A stretch of 64,000 bases of DNA from Ampelomyces quisqualis. Lineage: Eukaryota > Ascomycota > Dothideomycetes > Pleosporales > Phaeosphaeriaceae. The position numbers were made by a program, and so were the translations under genes. The number at the start of each line of letters is the position of its first letter. Positions within the stretch are counted from its first letter, which is position 1. The stretch lies in the NCBI GenBank assembly GCA_018398575.1, contig JAGTXZ010000020.1:682001-746000 (forward strand), read 5' to 3'. The notes under the pieces are model-generated. The model was given only the letters and a program-made list of their open reading frames with translations, had not been told where the DNA came from and did not search any database. Shown here piece by piece: positions 23,027 through 32,827 of the stretch.

Positions 23027-23674
23027 ATGGGCTCAGGCATTGCCAACATGCGGCTTTCTCGCAGTAGTGACGCAAACATCCGCCAGTCGACGAGTGATGC
23101 CTCATTCGATCCATCTGAAGACTGGGTGAACGTCAAGATCCCTCGCGAAGATGCCGCAGCCTACCTCATTGGCGAGATTCTAGAGTGGTTCAAGGAGCGA
23201 GGTATCGACATCGAGGCACAACAGGCAGAGGCCGAGCTGGTATGCATCATCACGGCCCAAATCACTGTGACCGGGAAATCCTAACGATCACTCTAGGAGG
23301 ATCTCAAATCCAAGCACAAACACAGACCGTGGTACCGCGGCGGCTACAAGGGCGTCCGGATCGATCGGGCCATCATGCATCATTGCAAGATGCTCCATGA
23401 GTCGTTCCGCATGAATCCGTACGGCCTCGGAGCGCCCTGGTTCTGGTTCATCCTCGCTGCTCAGCTCTTGTTCCTCTTTGGCAACATTTTAGGTGGACTT
23501 GTCGATGCATGGAACACGCTCGACGACGATGATGCGAATCATTGGGTCCCCGTGCTCAAGGGAGGAGTAGCGGCACTACCTATGGTCTGGATGCTTACTA
23601 TGTTCTTGTTCCCGCCACTTATTGCCAACGCGAAGGACCAGTTCGCCGTGTATGGCCATCGGATCGATGGCTGA
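23027..23674 (+). CDS. Unknown small protein with two membrane segments
   Basis: Exons 23027-23239 and 23297-23674 give 196 residues. The intron (23240-23296, GTATGC...CTCTAG) is phase 0. I do not recognise a named family. Residues 1-30 are Ser/Arg-rich, and residues 31-75 are charged and helical. A basic patch (SKHKHRPWYRGGYKGVRIDR) precedes a first hydrophobic segment (WFWFILAAQLLFLFGNILGG, about 120-140) and a second (GVAALPMVWMLTMFLFPPLI, about 165-187), joined by an acidic loop DDDDAN. It looks like an integral membrane protein with a large cytosolic N-terminus. It is transcribed away from GDB1 and towards the monooxygenase gene, with stops 107 bases apart. Confidence 0.8.
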
Positions 23675-23781
23675 AGGGTGACCGTACACAATGAATTTGG
23701 CATGGGCCTTCCCGGGAAGTATGGAAGCACTTTTTATGTATATCATAGGAAGACTGATCAACTATAATGCACCAACAGTGA

Positions 23782-25077
23782 TTAGTAGCCCAACTCGCAG
23801 GTTGTTACATCCTCCACAAAATGCTTCTCCCTATAACCCCTCGTCCACCACAAATACCACGGCACAACATTCATCTTGATCATATGTCCCCACCACGGCG
23901 TATCCTGCACCGTCTTGACCACGCTCTGACTCTCATCAAATGCCGTATCAATCCTCGCCCTCCTCAATCTTTCGTAAGCATTGAACGCCTCCTTGACTGC
24001 AACACCCTCCTGCCTACCGACTTCCACCCACCTGGACAAACATCTCGCAAACAAGACGCCATCTTCAAACACTATTCCCGTAGCTTCACCTTGCGGCGCC
24101 ATTCCGTGAGCAGATTCCCCAAGAAGCATCACCCTATCTGTCGCCCATTTTCCCCCTTTACTCAGCGTGAACACAGGCCAGAGAAACAACCCCTCTGCAT
24201 CACTGATCCACTCTTCAATCAAGGGGTTCGCCGCCCCGGTATACCTCTCCAACATGTCCTTCCGCGTGGCATCGGCATCGGCACCAGCAGCCTTCCAACC
24301 ATCCCGTGACGCAATCTCAGGGACTTGCATGAGCGCACCCACGTAGACCGTCTCCCGCGCCGCATCGAAGAAACTAGTAAGCAGCATGCCTCGCCGACCG
24401 AAATTCATGCCCGACACAGAAAAGTGCGTGGGCGCAAATTCCCCCTCATCATTGCGTCGCCGCGGCGCAAAGCCAAACGCATTACAAATCCCCGAATACT
24501 GAGCTGTCCGCGCGGGCTCGACGTGCGAGAGGCGCGTGATGCTGTGGATCCCGTCGCAGCCTACGAGTATATCTCCAGCGACTTGTTCTCCATCTTCAAA
24601 GCGCAGCGTCACCTCATTGTCCGTCTCGTGGATGGCGACTGTTTTTTTCCCGCACACAAGGTCTATGTTGGCGTGTTTTTGCAGCGCGGCTAAAACACCC
24701 TTGAGCGCTTCGCCGCGCGTTATGCGCAGCGCGGTGAAGGGCGGAGATCCGAGGCCTTTGCCGTCGGCGCCGCGGAAACTGCTCTCTGCAATCTTCTTGT
24801 TCGTGTACACGTCGAATACTTCGACGGCTAAACATTCTGCGCCGTAGTTTTTGGTGCGGATCTCGTCTAGCGCGCCGAGGTGGGAAAGTAAGCGTAGGGC
24901 ATTGGGCGTGAGGTTTACCGCGCCGCCAATGGTAGCTGGCTCGGGGCGAATTTCAAAAATGGTAATGTTTGGTGGTGGGGACGACGAAGGCGCGAATTTT
25001 GTGAGGGATAGGGCGGTGGTCAGACCGGCTATGCCGCCACCTAGGATGAGGATGTTGAGGGGTTGGGAGGGAGACAT
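23782..25077 (-). CDS. FAD-dependent monooxygenase, salicylate-hydroxylase-like
   Basis: Single exon, 431 residues. The ATG at 25077 (MSPSQP) sits six residues before the Rossmann fold; the open frame runs upstream but that part has no family similarity. FAD-binding motif GGGIAGL at about residues 12-18, followed by the acidic end of strand two (FEIRPEP). The DG motif is GCDGIHSIT. The second FAD motif is GESAHGMAPQGEATG, with Glu replacing the usual Asp of GD. Group A flavoprotein hydroxylases use NAD(P)H and O2 to hydroxylate aromatic or polyketide-type substrates. Here no biosynthetic cluster surrounds it, so the substrate cannot be inferred. The end (TPWWGHMIKMNVVPWYLWW) is rich in Trp and hydrophobic residues, perhaps membrane-associated. 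A TATA-like run lies about 60 bases upstream. Confidence 0.9.
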   Translation of the reverse strand: MSPSQPLNILILGGGIAGLTTALSLTKFAPSSSPPPNITIFEIRPEPATIGGAVNLTPNALRLLSHLGALDEIRTKNYGAECLAVEVFDVYTNKKIAESSFRGADGKGLGSPPFTALRITRGEALKGVLAALQKHANIDLVCGKKTVAIHETDNEVTLRFEDGEQVAGDILVGCDGIHSITRLSHVEPARTAQYSGICNAFGFAPRRRNDEGEFAPTHFSVSGMNFGRRGMLLTSFFDAARETVYVGALMQVPEIASRDGWKAAGADADATRKDMLERYTGAANPLIEEWISDAEGLFLWPVFTLSKGGKWATDRVMLLGESAHGMAPQGEATGIVFEDGVLFARCLSRWVEVGRQEGVAVKEAFNAYERLRRARIDTAFDESQSVVKTVQDTPWWGHMIKMNVVPWYLWWTRGYREKHFVEDVTTCELGY

Positions 25078-25906
25078 TGCAAGTTGAGCGTCTGAATAGG
25101 ATTTGGAGAGAATGTCCTTGATACAGGGCGAAACTATATATATACGGACTCTCTCATTGTTTCGGCGATCCCCGAATACCTCCAGCTCATTGGGGCCGCA
25201 TTTGTGGTTTGACTTGCTGCATGTTGTCAATACCGACGGAACGCCGAGCGAACTTCAAAGCTTCGTAACTCAACTTCAAAAAATCGGATTGAAACGTGCT
25301 CAATGGGAGGAGCTGTAGCGAATGAAGAGCTCTGAATGGCATATTAAACTACTGATGTTGTAAAATACGAGCTGCGTAGCACCATGTTCCTCCTTGACCT
25401 TTACATCGGTGTCGACACCATGCAGTACACGGTGTCGTTGTTCGGCAAAGGTTGGGGAACCGCTCCAGCAGTATCATGGGGACGCATAGTGCGCGACATC
25501 TTTCTTGGCCTGGAATATTTTAGAATGAACACTCAAGCAAGCATTTTTTGTCGCTCCAGTTGCTGTAGAGTCGCTAATTGCTTGATTGATGAGGCGGTAT
25601 GGTTGTGGTCTGGGAGCGTGGGAGGCGTCGGGAAGCTCTGTCAAGTCACGCGAAAATGACATGGATGTTCGGAAAAGGTAACGGATCAATTCAATTGGCA
25701 TCAGATCAGGGCCAACCAGTGCTTGTTCTCAGGTCTCGTTAATCTCGGTCGTATGCGCCAGGAGGCAGTACAAGTTGCACGAAGAAATGGAGCAAGTAGG
25801 AGTAGAGCTCGAACTGCTCACTAATCTAAGCCTTGTGCATTGTTAATAGCCATGCGCAATTGCCTTTGTCATCGAGCCCATAGTGGGAGAGCTTTGCTGT
25901 GTATTC
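25078..25906. other. Intergenic, monooxygenase promoter and NFX1 3' end
   Basis: About 830 bases between the monooxygenase start and the stop of the zinc-finger gene, both on the minus strand. It holds the monooxygenase promoter. Short open frames at 25384-25659 (+) and 25474-25701 (-) overlap each other and show no domain. Confidence 0.5.
25135..25144 (-). promoter_or_regulatory. TATA-like box of the monooxygenase gene
   Basis: TATATATATA run 58-67 bases upstream of the ATG at 25077. Position and composition fit a TATA box. No transcript data were seen. Confidence 0.45.
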
Positions 25907-28900
25907 TCAACACCCTCGCTCATCGTCCATGTCCGCCCATCGAGCAGAAGCTGGTGTCATTGGAATAGCCGCTTCGTCAGACGAGCCCTCAGCTGCAGCA
26001 ACACTACGAGGTCGTAACGCCTCCACCTCTTCATTCTCGCTCATGACCGCACTATTGGCACCACTAGCCTTCTCCTTCTCCTCCTCCTGCTCTTCTGCTG
26101 CTTCCCAGTCCTCTACCACCTCAACTGGCCTAGCCTTTTTCTTCTTCGTACTGCTCAAGCTCAGAACAGCAAATCCACCCTTATTGCCGAATGCCGTGCC
26201 TCGAGCCAATTGGCGTAATGGTGCACCCTTGGAGGCTGCTACCGTGCTCCATCCCGATCCAGGACCGACATCTGACTCCTTGCGCAGAATGTTGAGTGAC
26301 GAGTCGAGACGTGCGAGCTGGACTTTGCCAATCTTCTGACCGACGAATGCTTGTGATAGCGGTTCTTGAATGGATTCGAGCAACTTTTGCATCTCGCGCT
26401 CATCAATATTGAGACGCGCTACCAGCGGTGGCTTGAGCGTGACTGCTTCACTGGGCAAAAAGCTGACCTCTAGCTCCAGACGGAACAACGTCTTCGCCAA
26501 AACTCCTTTGACGACATTGCTGACTTCCTCAATCGTCAAGGCGAACCGTGTGTTGGTGACAAGAAATGCGTTGTAAGGGTCAGCAGTGGTGTTGCTTGGC
26601 TTGGGGCGCAAGGTTGCCGTGGCTGCTTGTGCGGGTATTGGTCGTTGGATTTGCCGCGTTCGAGCACACTCTGCCAGAGTCTTCATCGGTGCCATGACGA
26701 AGCGAGGGGTCTTGAAGATGGCAACGTGTCGATGAGGCTCTGGGTCCATACTTTCTGTATCGAAACCGAAGTCTTCAGCAAGAGAATGCACAAAGGCTCG
26801 TTGATGGGCCTGCATAGGCTTGAACCTGAGACGCTTCGCTTCCGTATCAGCAGCGAAGATTCTGAGTTGCTTCTCTTGCACAGCAGCCCATGTAGAGTTC
26901 TGCTGATACATGTTTAGAGTGTCAGCCGAGTACGGGACATGGTCGGTCTGATGCTCGGGGTCCACGTTGAGCGCCACGGCTAGTTTGTGATTGCGCTCGA
27001 GGCGCGCACACTCTTCGTCACACTTCAACGTCTTCTTCGTATTGCCATCTCCCTGCTTCGATGCTGCACATTTGGTTTCCTGCTTGATTCTCTGGCAGCC
27101 ACAAGTGATGAAGATTCTGTGCTGGCACGGTTTCTCTTCCTTGCAGATAGATGGGAAGTGACACGGCGACATGCATGGATGTACGCAGACGCTCAGTTCC
27201 TTACCACAGGGCTGTCTGCAAGGCTCTTCGCATTCTCCTGGACGATGACACTGCTTCTGGCATTTGTGAGCACCGCACCGGAGAGTCTTCCCGCAGACAT
27301 CTCCACAGCGGACATCAGAAAGCCAGCAGGGTTGGTTCTTCAGTACGTTTTTGCCGCACAGGCACGACTTTATCGTCAAGAATGGACATTTCGGACAACT
27401 TTCTTCGTCTCCGTGACAATTGTGCGCCATCTGAGGATGACCACAGTCTTTCGGACGCTCGCACACGAAACGACAGGGTGGTGGCTTTGTACCGCAGGGC
27501 AGTGGAGGTTGCAAGACAGTGCGTCTGCAGTGGCAACTGAGCTCGTCGAATATGGCCTCTCGGCATGTACCGCAGGCGCCTTTGTGGCAAAGCTCCTGGC
27601 AGCGATGGCCTGGGTTACCGCACTTCAATTGACGGCCACAACTGCGAGTACAGATGTGTTCTGCCTCGAAGTTGTCGCCCGGTCGACGCGGGGCTGCATC
27701 CAATGGTCTCGCTTTGCGCCGACTTGCCTGACGTTCTGCCGCTTTACGCTCTCCAGCACAGCATCGCTCGCCACATTCGTGACGGCCGCAATTCAATGAT
27801 ACACGACAAATGCGCGTGCATTGTGGACATTCTTCGGTGCCCTGATGGCAGATGGTGGCGGATGTAGTACGACTACATCTACAAGAGATGGTAACTCTCT
27901 TGAAGCAAGGTGAACACTGTCCCTGGTGGCAAAGCTGTTCGCACTCGTGTCCGCAGTCCAAATGCTTGTGACATGCCTTGGTGCAGTTCGGGATTGGGTC
28001 TTCGCATGTGGAACGATGGGCGTTCGTCATCTGGTTGAGTAGAGTCTTGCCGCAAGGACAGTGGCTCACGACATCGGGGGATCTCGGACAATGTGTAGAT
28101 TCGGCGACCTGTTGATGACAAGACTTCTCGCAAATGTGCTTTCCACAATGAAAGGGGCGACTGCAGACATTCGGACACTCGAACGTGCCAAACCACTCCT
28201 CCATAGCAACGGTACCATCAGCTGCAGTGTGATTTCGTCTACTCTGTTTCTCTGCTGCTCTATCGCGACACATGATGTCTTTTTGAATCTGGCCACAGTA
28301 GCATCGTGCGGGAACACGCACTTCGCAAGCCCCACAAGGACCATCATGGCACGGTCGTGAGCAGCGATGCTGCCCGCATGCCATGAGCTCCCCACATGTC
28401 TCACCGCAGCCCCAACCGTTCTCATAGTCGGTTTCGAGACAGCGTCGGGTCACTGACTTCTTCCCGCAAAAGCAAGGCTTGGTCGGCCCCATCATACCAC
28501 ATGGTGGACAAGGACCAGCATGGCAGGTGACCGGGCAAGGGTGGGGACAGCTCTTCGGTAGGACGCGAGGGCGAGCACAGGTCTGACCACACGAGAATGG
28601 CGGTAGTCCTGTCAGCGGCTTGGGATCAAGCTCTTTTTCGCACCAACAGTGGAAGTTCTTCGGTAGAACGTCCTTGGGCAGGTTGCAACCTGGACAGCGC
28701 CACTGCCTTGGAGGTGGCGTTTCACCATCTCCTGCCTGCTGGCGAGTAGCAGTGGAACCTTGATTGGTGGACCATTTCTTGATGCAGCCGAGGTGGAATA
28801 CAGTCCAGCATGTTCTGCATGACCACACGCCGCGCGAATGCCTCTTGACCTCCTCTGTGCATATAGCGCACTCGTAGTGGCCATTGTCGATATCCTCGTG

Positions 28901-29428
28901 TGTCCTCGTTGCGATATCCGGCGCGTTCGACTTGGGTGCTTGAGGCTTCTTCGCGCGCGGCGGTCGTTGCTTCCGTGGAGCGAGCGGCTGACCCGGCTGG
29001 AATGTGGGCGCGTCGGCTTGCAAACCTGAAGAGGCCTGGAAGCTCGGTTCTGAGGGGGCATCATCAACCTCTGCAGTTAACTGTCCACCAAACTGACGGC
29101 CGCCAGCAGCCATGCGCGGGCCAAACCTCGGCCCTCTACCACGCGCTCGCCCTGCCCTCCCTCCGCGGCCGGCTGGTGGTAAAGCGTCTGGCGCTGGTAC
29201 TTCTCGTTGAGGTGCTGTGGGTGGCGCAACTTCACTCTGACCTCCTCTTCCATTGCCTCGTCCGCGCGCACTGCGACCGCCTCTGTGCGAGGGAACCTGT
29301 GTGTGCGCCTCCTCTTGCGGGCCTCCTGGCGCGTTCGGGCTGCGCCGGGGCCGTCTCCGTCTCTGGGAGCCTCGTGATGCATCTCCGGGCGCTGCTACTG
29401 CAACCGGCGCTGCGGTCGTGGTCGACAT
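25907..29428 (-). CDS. NFX1-type zinc-finger protein, FAP1-like putative E3 ligase/regulator
   Basis: Single exon, 1173 residues from the ATG at 29428 (MSTTTAAP). The frame extends upstream but that part is not family-like. Residues 1-180 are Arg/Gly/Pro-rich with several RGG/RGR boxes. An atypical RING/PHD-like finger lies at about 185-265 (CAICTEE ... CRTCWTVFHLGCIKKW ... WRCPGCN). Then follow about nine NFX1-type Cys/His fingers up to about residue 840, for example CGQHRCSRPCHDGPCGAC, CGKHICEKSCH and CGAHKCQKQCHRPGEC. The end has an R3H-like region (RAFVHSLAEDFGFDTESM) and an RRM-like tail. Yeast Fap1 binds FKBP12 (Fpr1); human NFX1 is a transcriptional regulator and ubiquitin ligase. Nuclear or cytosolic location is not shown by the sequence. 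It is divergent from BIG1. Confidence 0.93.
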   Translation of the reverse strand: MSTTTAAPVAVAAPGDASRGSQRRRRPRRSPNAPGGPQEEAHTQVPSHRGGRSARGRGNGRGGQSEVAPPTAPQREVPAPDALPPAGRGGRAGRARGRGPRFGPRMAAGGRQFGGQLTAEVDDAPSEPSFQASSGLQADAPTFQPGQPLAPRKQRPPRAKKPQAPKSNAPDIATRTHEDIDNGHYECAICTEEVKRHSRGVWSCRTCWTVFHLGCIKKWSTNQGSTATRQQAGDGETPPPRQWRCPGCNLPKDVLPKNFHCWCEKELDPKPLTGLPPFSCGQTCARPRVLPKSCPHPCPVTCHAGPCPPCGMMGPTKPCFCGKKSVTRRCLETDYENGWGCGETCGELMACGQHRCSRPCHDGPCGACEVRVPARCYCGQIQKDIMCRDRAAEKQSRRNHTAADGTVAMEEWFGTFECPNVCSRPFHCGKHICEKSCHQQVAESTHCPRSPDVVSHCPCGKTLLNQMTNAHRSTCEDPIPNCTKACHKHLDCGHECEQLCHQGQCSPCFKRVTISCRCSRTTSATICHQGTEECPQCTRICRVSLNCGRHECGERCCAGERKAAERQASRRKARPLDAAPRRPGDNFEAEHICTRSCGRQLKCGNPGHRCQELCHKGACGTCREAIFDELSCHCRRTVLQPPLPCGTKPPPCRFVCERPKDCGHPQMAHNCHGDEESCPKCPFLTIKSCLCGKNVLKNQPCWLSDVRCGDVCGKTLRCGAHKCQKQCHRPGECEEPCRQPCGKELSVCVHPCMSPCHFPSICKEEKPCQHRIFITCGCQRIKQETKCAASKQGDGNTKKTLKCDEECARLERNHKLAVALNVDPEHQTDHVPYSADTLNMYQQNSTWAAVQEKQLRIFAADTEAKRLRFKPMQAHQRAFVHSLAEDFGFDTESMDPEPHRHVAIFKTPRFVMAPMKTLAECARTRQIQRPIPAQAATATLRPKPSNTTADPYNAFLVTNTRFALTIEEVSNVVKGVLAKTLFRLELEVSFLPSEAVTLKPPLVARLNIDEREMQKLLESIQEPLSQAFVGQKIGKVQLARLDSSLNILRKESDVGPGSGWSTVAASKGAPLRQLARGTAFGNKGGFAVLSLSSTKKKKARPVEVVEDWEAAEEQEEEKEKASGANSAVMSENEEVEALRPRSVAAAEGSSDEAAIPMTPASARWADMDDERGC

Positions 29429-29932
29429 GCTGTGCAGTCGTGTGGTGCTCGTCGTTTTGCGCGCGAGAGCGATTGTGGTGGCGCGACGGCGCTCGGGGCT
29501 TCGGTGAAAGGAAACTTCCAGGTGGCAAGCGCCTGTAATTGTACGGCTTGCTGAACAGAAAAAGCACGCAAGTAAAGTGTGTGTGGCAGCAGCGGTGGGG
29601 AGCAGTGGCAACTGATGTAGCGATGGTTTGCCGGGACCGATGCAGCTAGCGTGGATTCCCGAGTATGACGGTTAATGAGTCACCCGCAGCACACAGACAT
29701 GGCAAACTGCGAGTGCGTCCGCCGTCTGCGCAGGCGCTTCAAGTGCGGCGGCGCCGAATTCATCTGCCATGCGCCTGACTGTTCCAAATTCCTCTCGGAT
29801 TTCGCGACTGCGCGTCATAGGGTCCGGTTAATCGTCGGGCACCGGAAATCGCCGCAACAACGCCAAAGCTCCCGGCTGGCGAACATCACCATCACCACCC
29901 GACGGCACCAGCCATCGCCGCATCACGAAATT
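29429..29932. promoter_or_regulatory. Divergent promoter region, NFX1-like / BIG1
   Basis: 504 bases between the two start codons, without a supported gene. Both promoters and 5' leaders must be here. Confidence 0.5.
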
Positions 29933-30857
29933 ATGGCGAAGACACTGGCCGGCGCCCTCGCTCTGGTAGCACTGCCCTCGGCGCTTGCCTTCCGCAACAC
30001 CTCGCCCTTCTTCCTCTTCTCAACCGCAGAGTAGGCATTGCTGCAGCTCGCCCTGCCGTTCCAGGCTAATGCACGCAGCCTGAACCTCCCCAGCACAGAC
30101 GCGACAGTCGCAAAGTCATCACAAACCACAGCCGACGTCCTCGAAGCGCTCAAGGACTGCCCCACCCAGTCGTACGTCGTCATCGAACAGCGGGGAGTCT
30201 CCTCGGCCGATTATGTAGACGGTCTCTCCGCGCCAGTGTTGAGCCAGTACATGGGCGGCAAGCAGCAAGCTGTAAGGACGACCTTCGCAGTCCCGGATGT
30301 TCTTGGCCAGGTAGATGGTGACGCGATTGTGTCCCATCTCAAGTCCAAGTGTGGGTACAAGGCGGCAAAGCGCGTGATCGCTGCCCCAGGGCCAGAGAAG
30401 ATGGACAGGACGCTCAGCCTGCAGACAGCCGGTATGTTCAGGTAGCATTCATGGGCGATGGGGGCTGACTCCTCCAGATGACTCCATCGACGAGCTTATT
30501 GCACAGTCCGAGGACTACACCGTCATCTACATCACCACGCCAATAGACCAGCGCGTTGCCAAAGCACAGTTGGGAGACGAGCACCCACCGTACGAGATGG
30601 AGAACGCATTCGGAGGATATGAACAATTCGAGCTCAAGCGCGATCTCTCTTCGCACGTCCAGCGAGCGAATGCGACCCACGCCGGTGGCCTCTTCGAGAG
30701 GTACCAGTACTTCACCCCCGGCATCTTTATGGCATTCACCGCCATCGTCCCGCTGTTCCTCATCCTCCTCGTCGGCATCAGGGCGCTTACCAGTTTGGAA
30801 GTATCGTACTTTGCCTTCAGCAAGGAGATGGGACCCAATGCTCAAAAGAAGCAGTGA
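29933..30857 (+). CDS. BIG1: Big1-like ER membrane protein (cell-wall glucan / V0-assembly superfamily)
   Basis: Exons 29933-30030, 30079-30431 and 30478-30857 give 276 residues. Introns of 48 and 46 bases (donors GTAGGC and GTATGT; first has a GGCTAATG branch site) keep frame. Signal peptide at residues 1-19 (LAGALALVALPSALAF), then the family's N-terminal mark RNTSPFFLFST. The lumenal part has no catalytic motif. A single membrane segment near the C-terminus (TPGIFMAFTAIVPLFLILLV), followed by ALTSLEVSYFAFSKEMG, is highly typical of Big1 and related V-ATPase accessory proteins. Big1 is an ER protein needed for normal beta-1,6-glucan in the yeast cell wall, and related Voa1 helps assemble the V0 sector. 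Assignment to Big1 rather than Voa1 is likely but not proven. Confidence 0.88.
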
Positions 30858-31038
30858 GCGTAGCTAGACGTGCTCACAGTGCGCAGTCTGGTGAGCAGTG
30901 TACATTCGTAGGATCTGTAAGAGCATAGGTACTGGCGTTATTCGGCTTTAATTGTAACGATATCTTGCACTGTTCTTCCTCGACTCTCCTTCCTTGCCAT
31001 CCTGATTTTCTTCCCACATTCCCATATCGAACGCAAAT

Positions 31039-31413
31039 CTACGCAGCCTTCCCAACTACGCGATCAAAATGCTCAAACACGAATTTCCCTCCAACAAAAC
31101 ACGTGGCTATCCACTTGAACCACGCTAGGCTCAGCACGCTGACCCCATGCTCGTTCAACCTCTTAGTCAACATGGCCGTCTCAATGGCGTGTGCGCCGAA
31201 CAGGAAGTAAAACAGCTCGTTCTGAATCCAGGTAGCTGCTTTTACAGCGGTTCCCGAGCGGAACAGGATGTAGTCGTAGAGTGGGGAGCCAGGGGAGATG
31301 ACTTCGTGCCGTGAGGAAAGCGCCATGATGATTCCGCAGACGATGACGGGTTTGATGTATGGGTGGCCCGGGGGAACGAATGTGTTCTTGAGGTTTTTGC
31401 GGGTGACGGACAT
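31039..31413 (-). CDS. Small multi-pass membrane protein, DUF4499/TMEM254-like
   Basis: Single exon, 124 residues. After a polar start come a first hydrophobic segment (PVIVCGIIMAL), the block RSGTAVKAATWIQNELFYFL, a second segment (ELFYFLFGAHAIETAML), and a third with LAWFKWIATCFVGGKFVFEH. The layout, with H and E in the second helix and the W-x-x-W/KW pattern in the third, resembles the TMEM254/DUF4499 group of small membrane proteins of unknown role; I give that link with moderate certainty only. Its stop faces the BIG1 stop 181 bases away. No signal peptide cleavage site is evident. Confidence 0.7.
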   Translation of the reverse strand: MSVTRKNLKNTFVPPGHPYIKPVIVCGIIMALSSRHEVISPGSPLYDYILFRSGTAVKAATWIQNELFYFLFGAHAIETAMLTKRLNEHGVSVLSLAWFKWIATCFVGGKFVFEHFDRVVGKAA

Positions 31414-32827
31414 ATTGGCGTTGTTTTCGTGCTCCTATGTTTGGAACGCGAATAGTTGATGTGCAAATATAGCTCTTTTCTTGTTACTTCGAGGTGAATA
31501 TCTAAATGCGATCGCTATGCGTCGAGTCATCTACAAGACCGTTGTTGCATCGCGGTGGTCCCTCTCGTCGCCATGCCTCGGTTGCTCCGTGCGCGCCAAG
31601 ACCCATTCACTCCGCCGAAACACACTCGCAACGAGTCGGCGAATCACGACCAGCACGCCAGCGCAAAACAATGTTCGAATTCGAAAATTCTTCAAGGAGG
31701 CTGCAATGTCCTTGATACCCAGCATATACATCTCTCTACACTCTGTCCTCCGACATCCAATTTGGCCGGTCTGTCTGTGACGTACCTTCCCAAACCGGAA
31801 AGCAAAGATAACCAGCCTCGCAAACATATCATCGATCACTGCATCTGCGAACCATGGAAAGGCGGGGGCTCTCGCAGTCGAATCCAGTCACGGGAGCTGC
31901 GCTGTGTAGTTCGGATGTAATTGGCTTGTGGCTCTATTTGGGAGGCCTCTTATGCGGCCGCCGTCACATAGCCCGTGATTTGGAGGGGGTGGGTGGGGAC
32001 TTGGCCGGAACAAATGAGTCTGGCGAGTAACGATATCAGAGAGAGTAATCGGCGAGTGAGATGATCAGGCGGTATAGATTTGATTCTTGTCCTTATGGAC
32101 GAGATTTGATGGTATAAGTTACAAGCACAGCACGTTGCTCGCGGCGCTCTGGTGATTTTCGGGAAACTTGCTTCCGAGCTTCATCTAGTGGCCTTGAATG
32201 GCCGACGGCACCATAACTCGGTTGCATAGTTGGAGGCATGGCCGATAGCAAAGCCAAACTCGCCGCCATCCTTTTGTGAGTATGTTCGAGTGGTAAGTCT
32301 GCGGAGTTTCGTCCAATGACCAACGCCCCTCTACGACTCTAGGTACGCACCCTCAAAAGCAACTCGCGCCAGACACGTGCGCGTCTGACTGCCGTCGCCG
32401 CGCCGAATTGCCGCTCTAATGCACCCTGAGATTCGTGTGGCAAGCGCTAATTGGCTGCAGGCAAGTAAAGCGGGTGTTGGGGTGTTGGAACATCGCTCGT
32501 TTAGCCAGGGCTTCATGGATGAACCCTCAAGCCTTACAGACATCGACGGTAATGGGGAATACTTACTTGATCTGGGTATTGGGGAGGCATGGGTGGGGTG
32601 GCGAGTAGGGAAGGATTTGGAGAGCATTTGGGGTGTGGGTTAATTGACTTATGTTTACGCTTCAAGGTCCGAGATCTGGCTGACGTGGTACACTGTGGAA
32701 CTCCTAGAACACAAAATTTTAGGTTTCGGATGGCTGGTCACTTCTTGGAAGCGTGATTCGCTTCTTCTTCTCACGTACATGTTCGCGCAACCATGACTAC
32801 ATATCTTTCACGAGCCAATCAAGGTCT
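31414..32827. other. Gene-poor stretch, 1.4 kb
   Basis: Between the small membrane protein gene and the end of the xylanase remnant. Open frames at 31531-31839 (-), 31555-31920 (+) and 32331-32627 (-) are short, overlap each other, and have no domain. No repeat or RNA gene recognised. Confidence 0.5.

Noticed and set aside
32237..32390. Possible 27-residue spliced peptide starting MADSKAKLAAILL
   Set aside because: Splice signals exist, but the product is too short and unlike anything known; probably chance.
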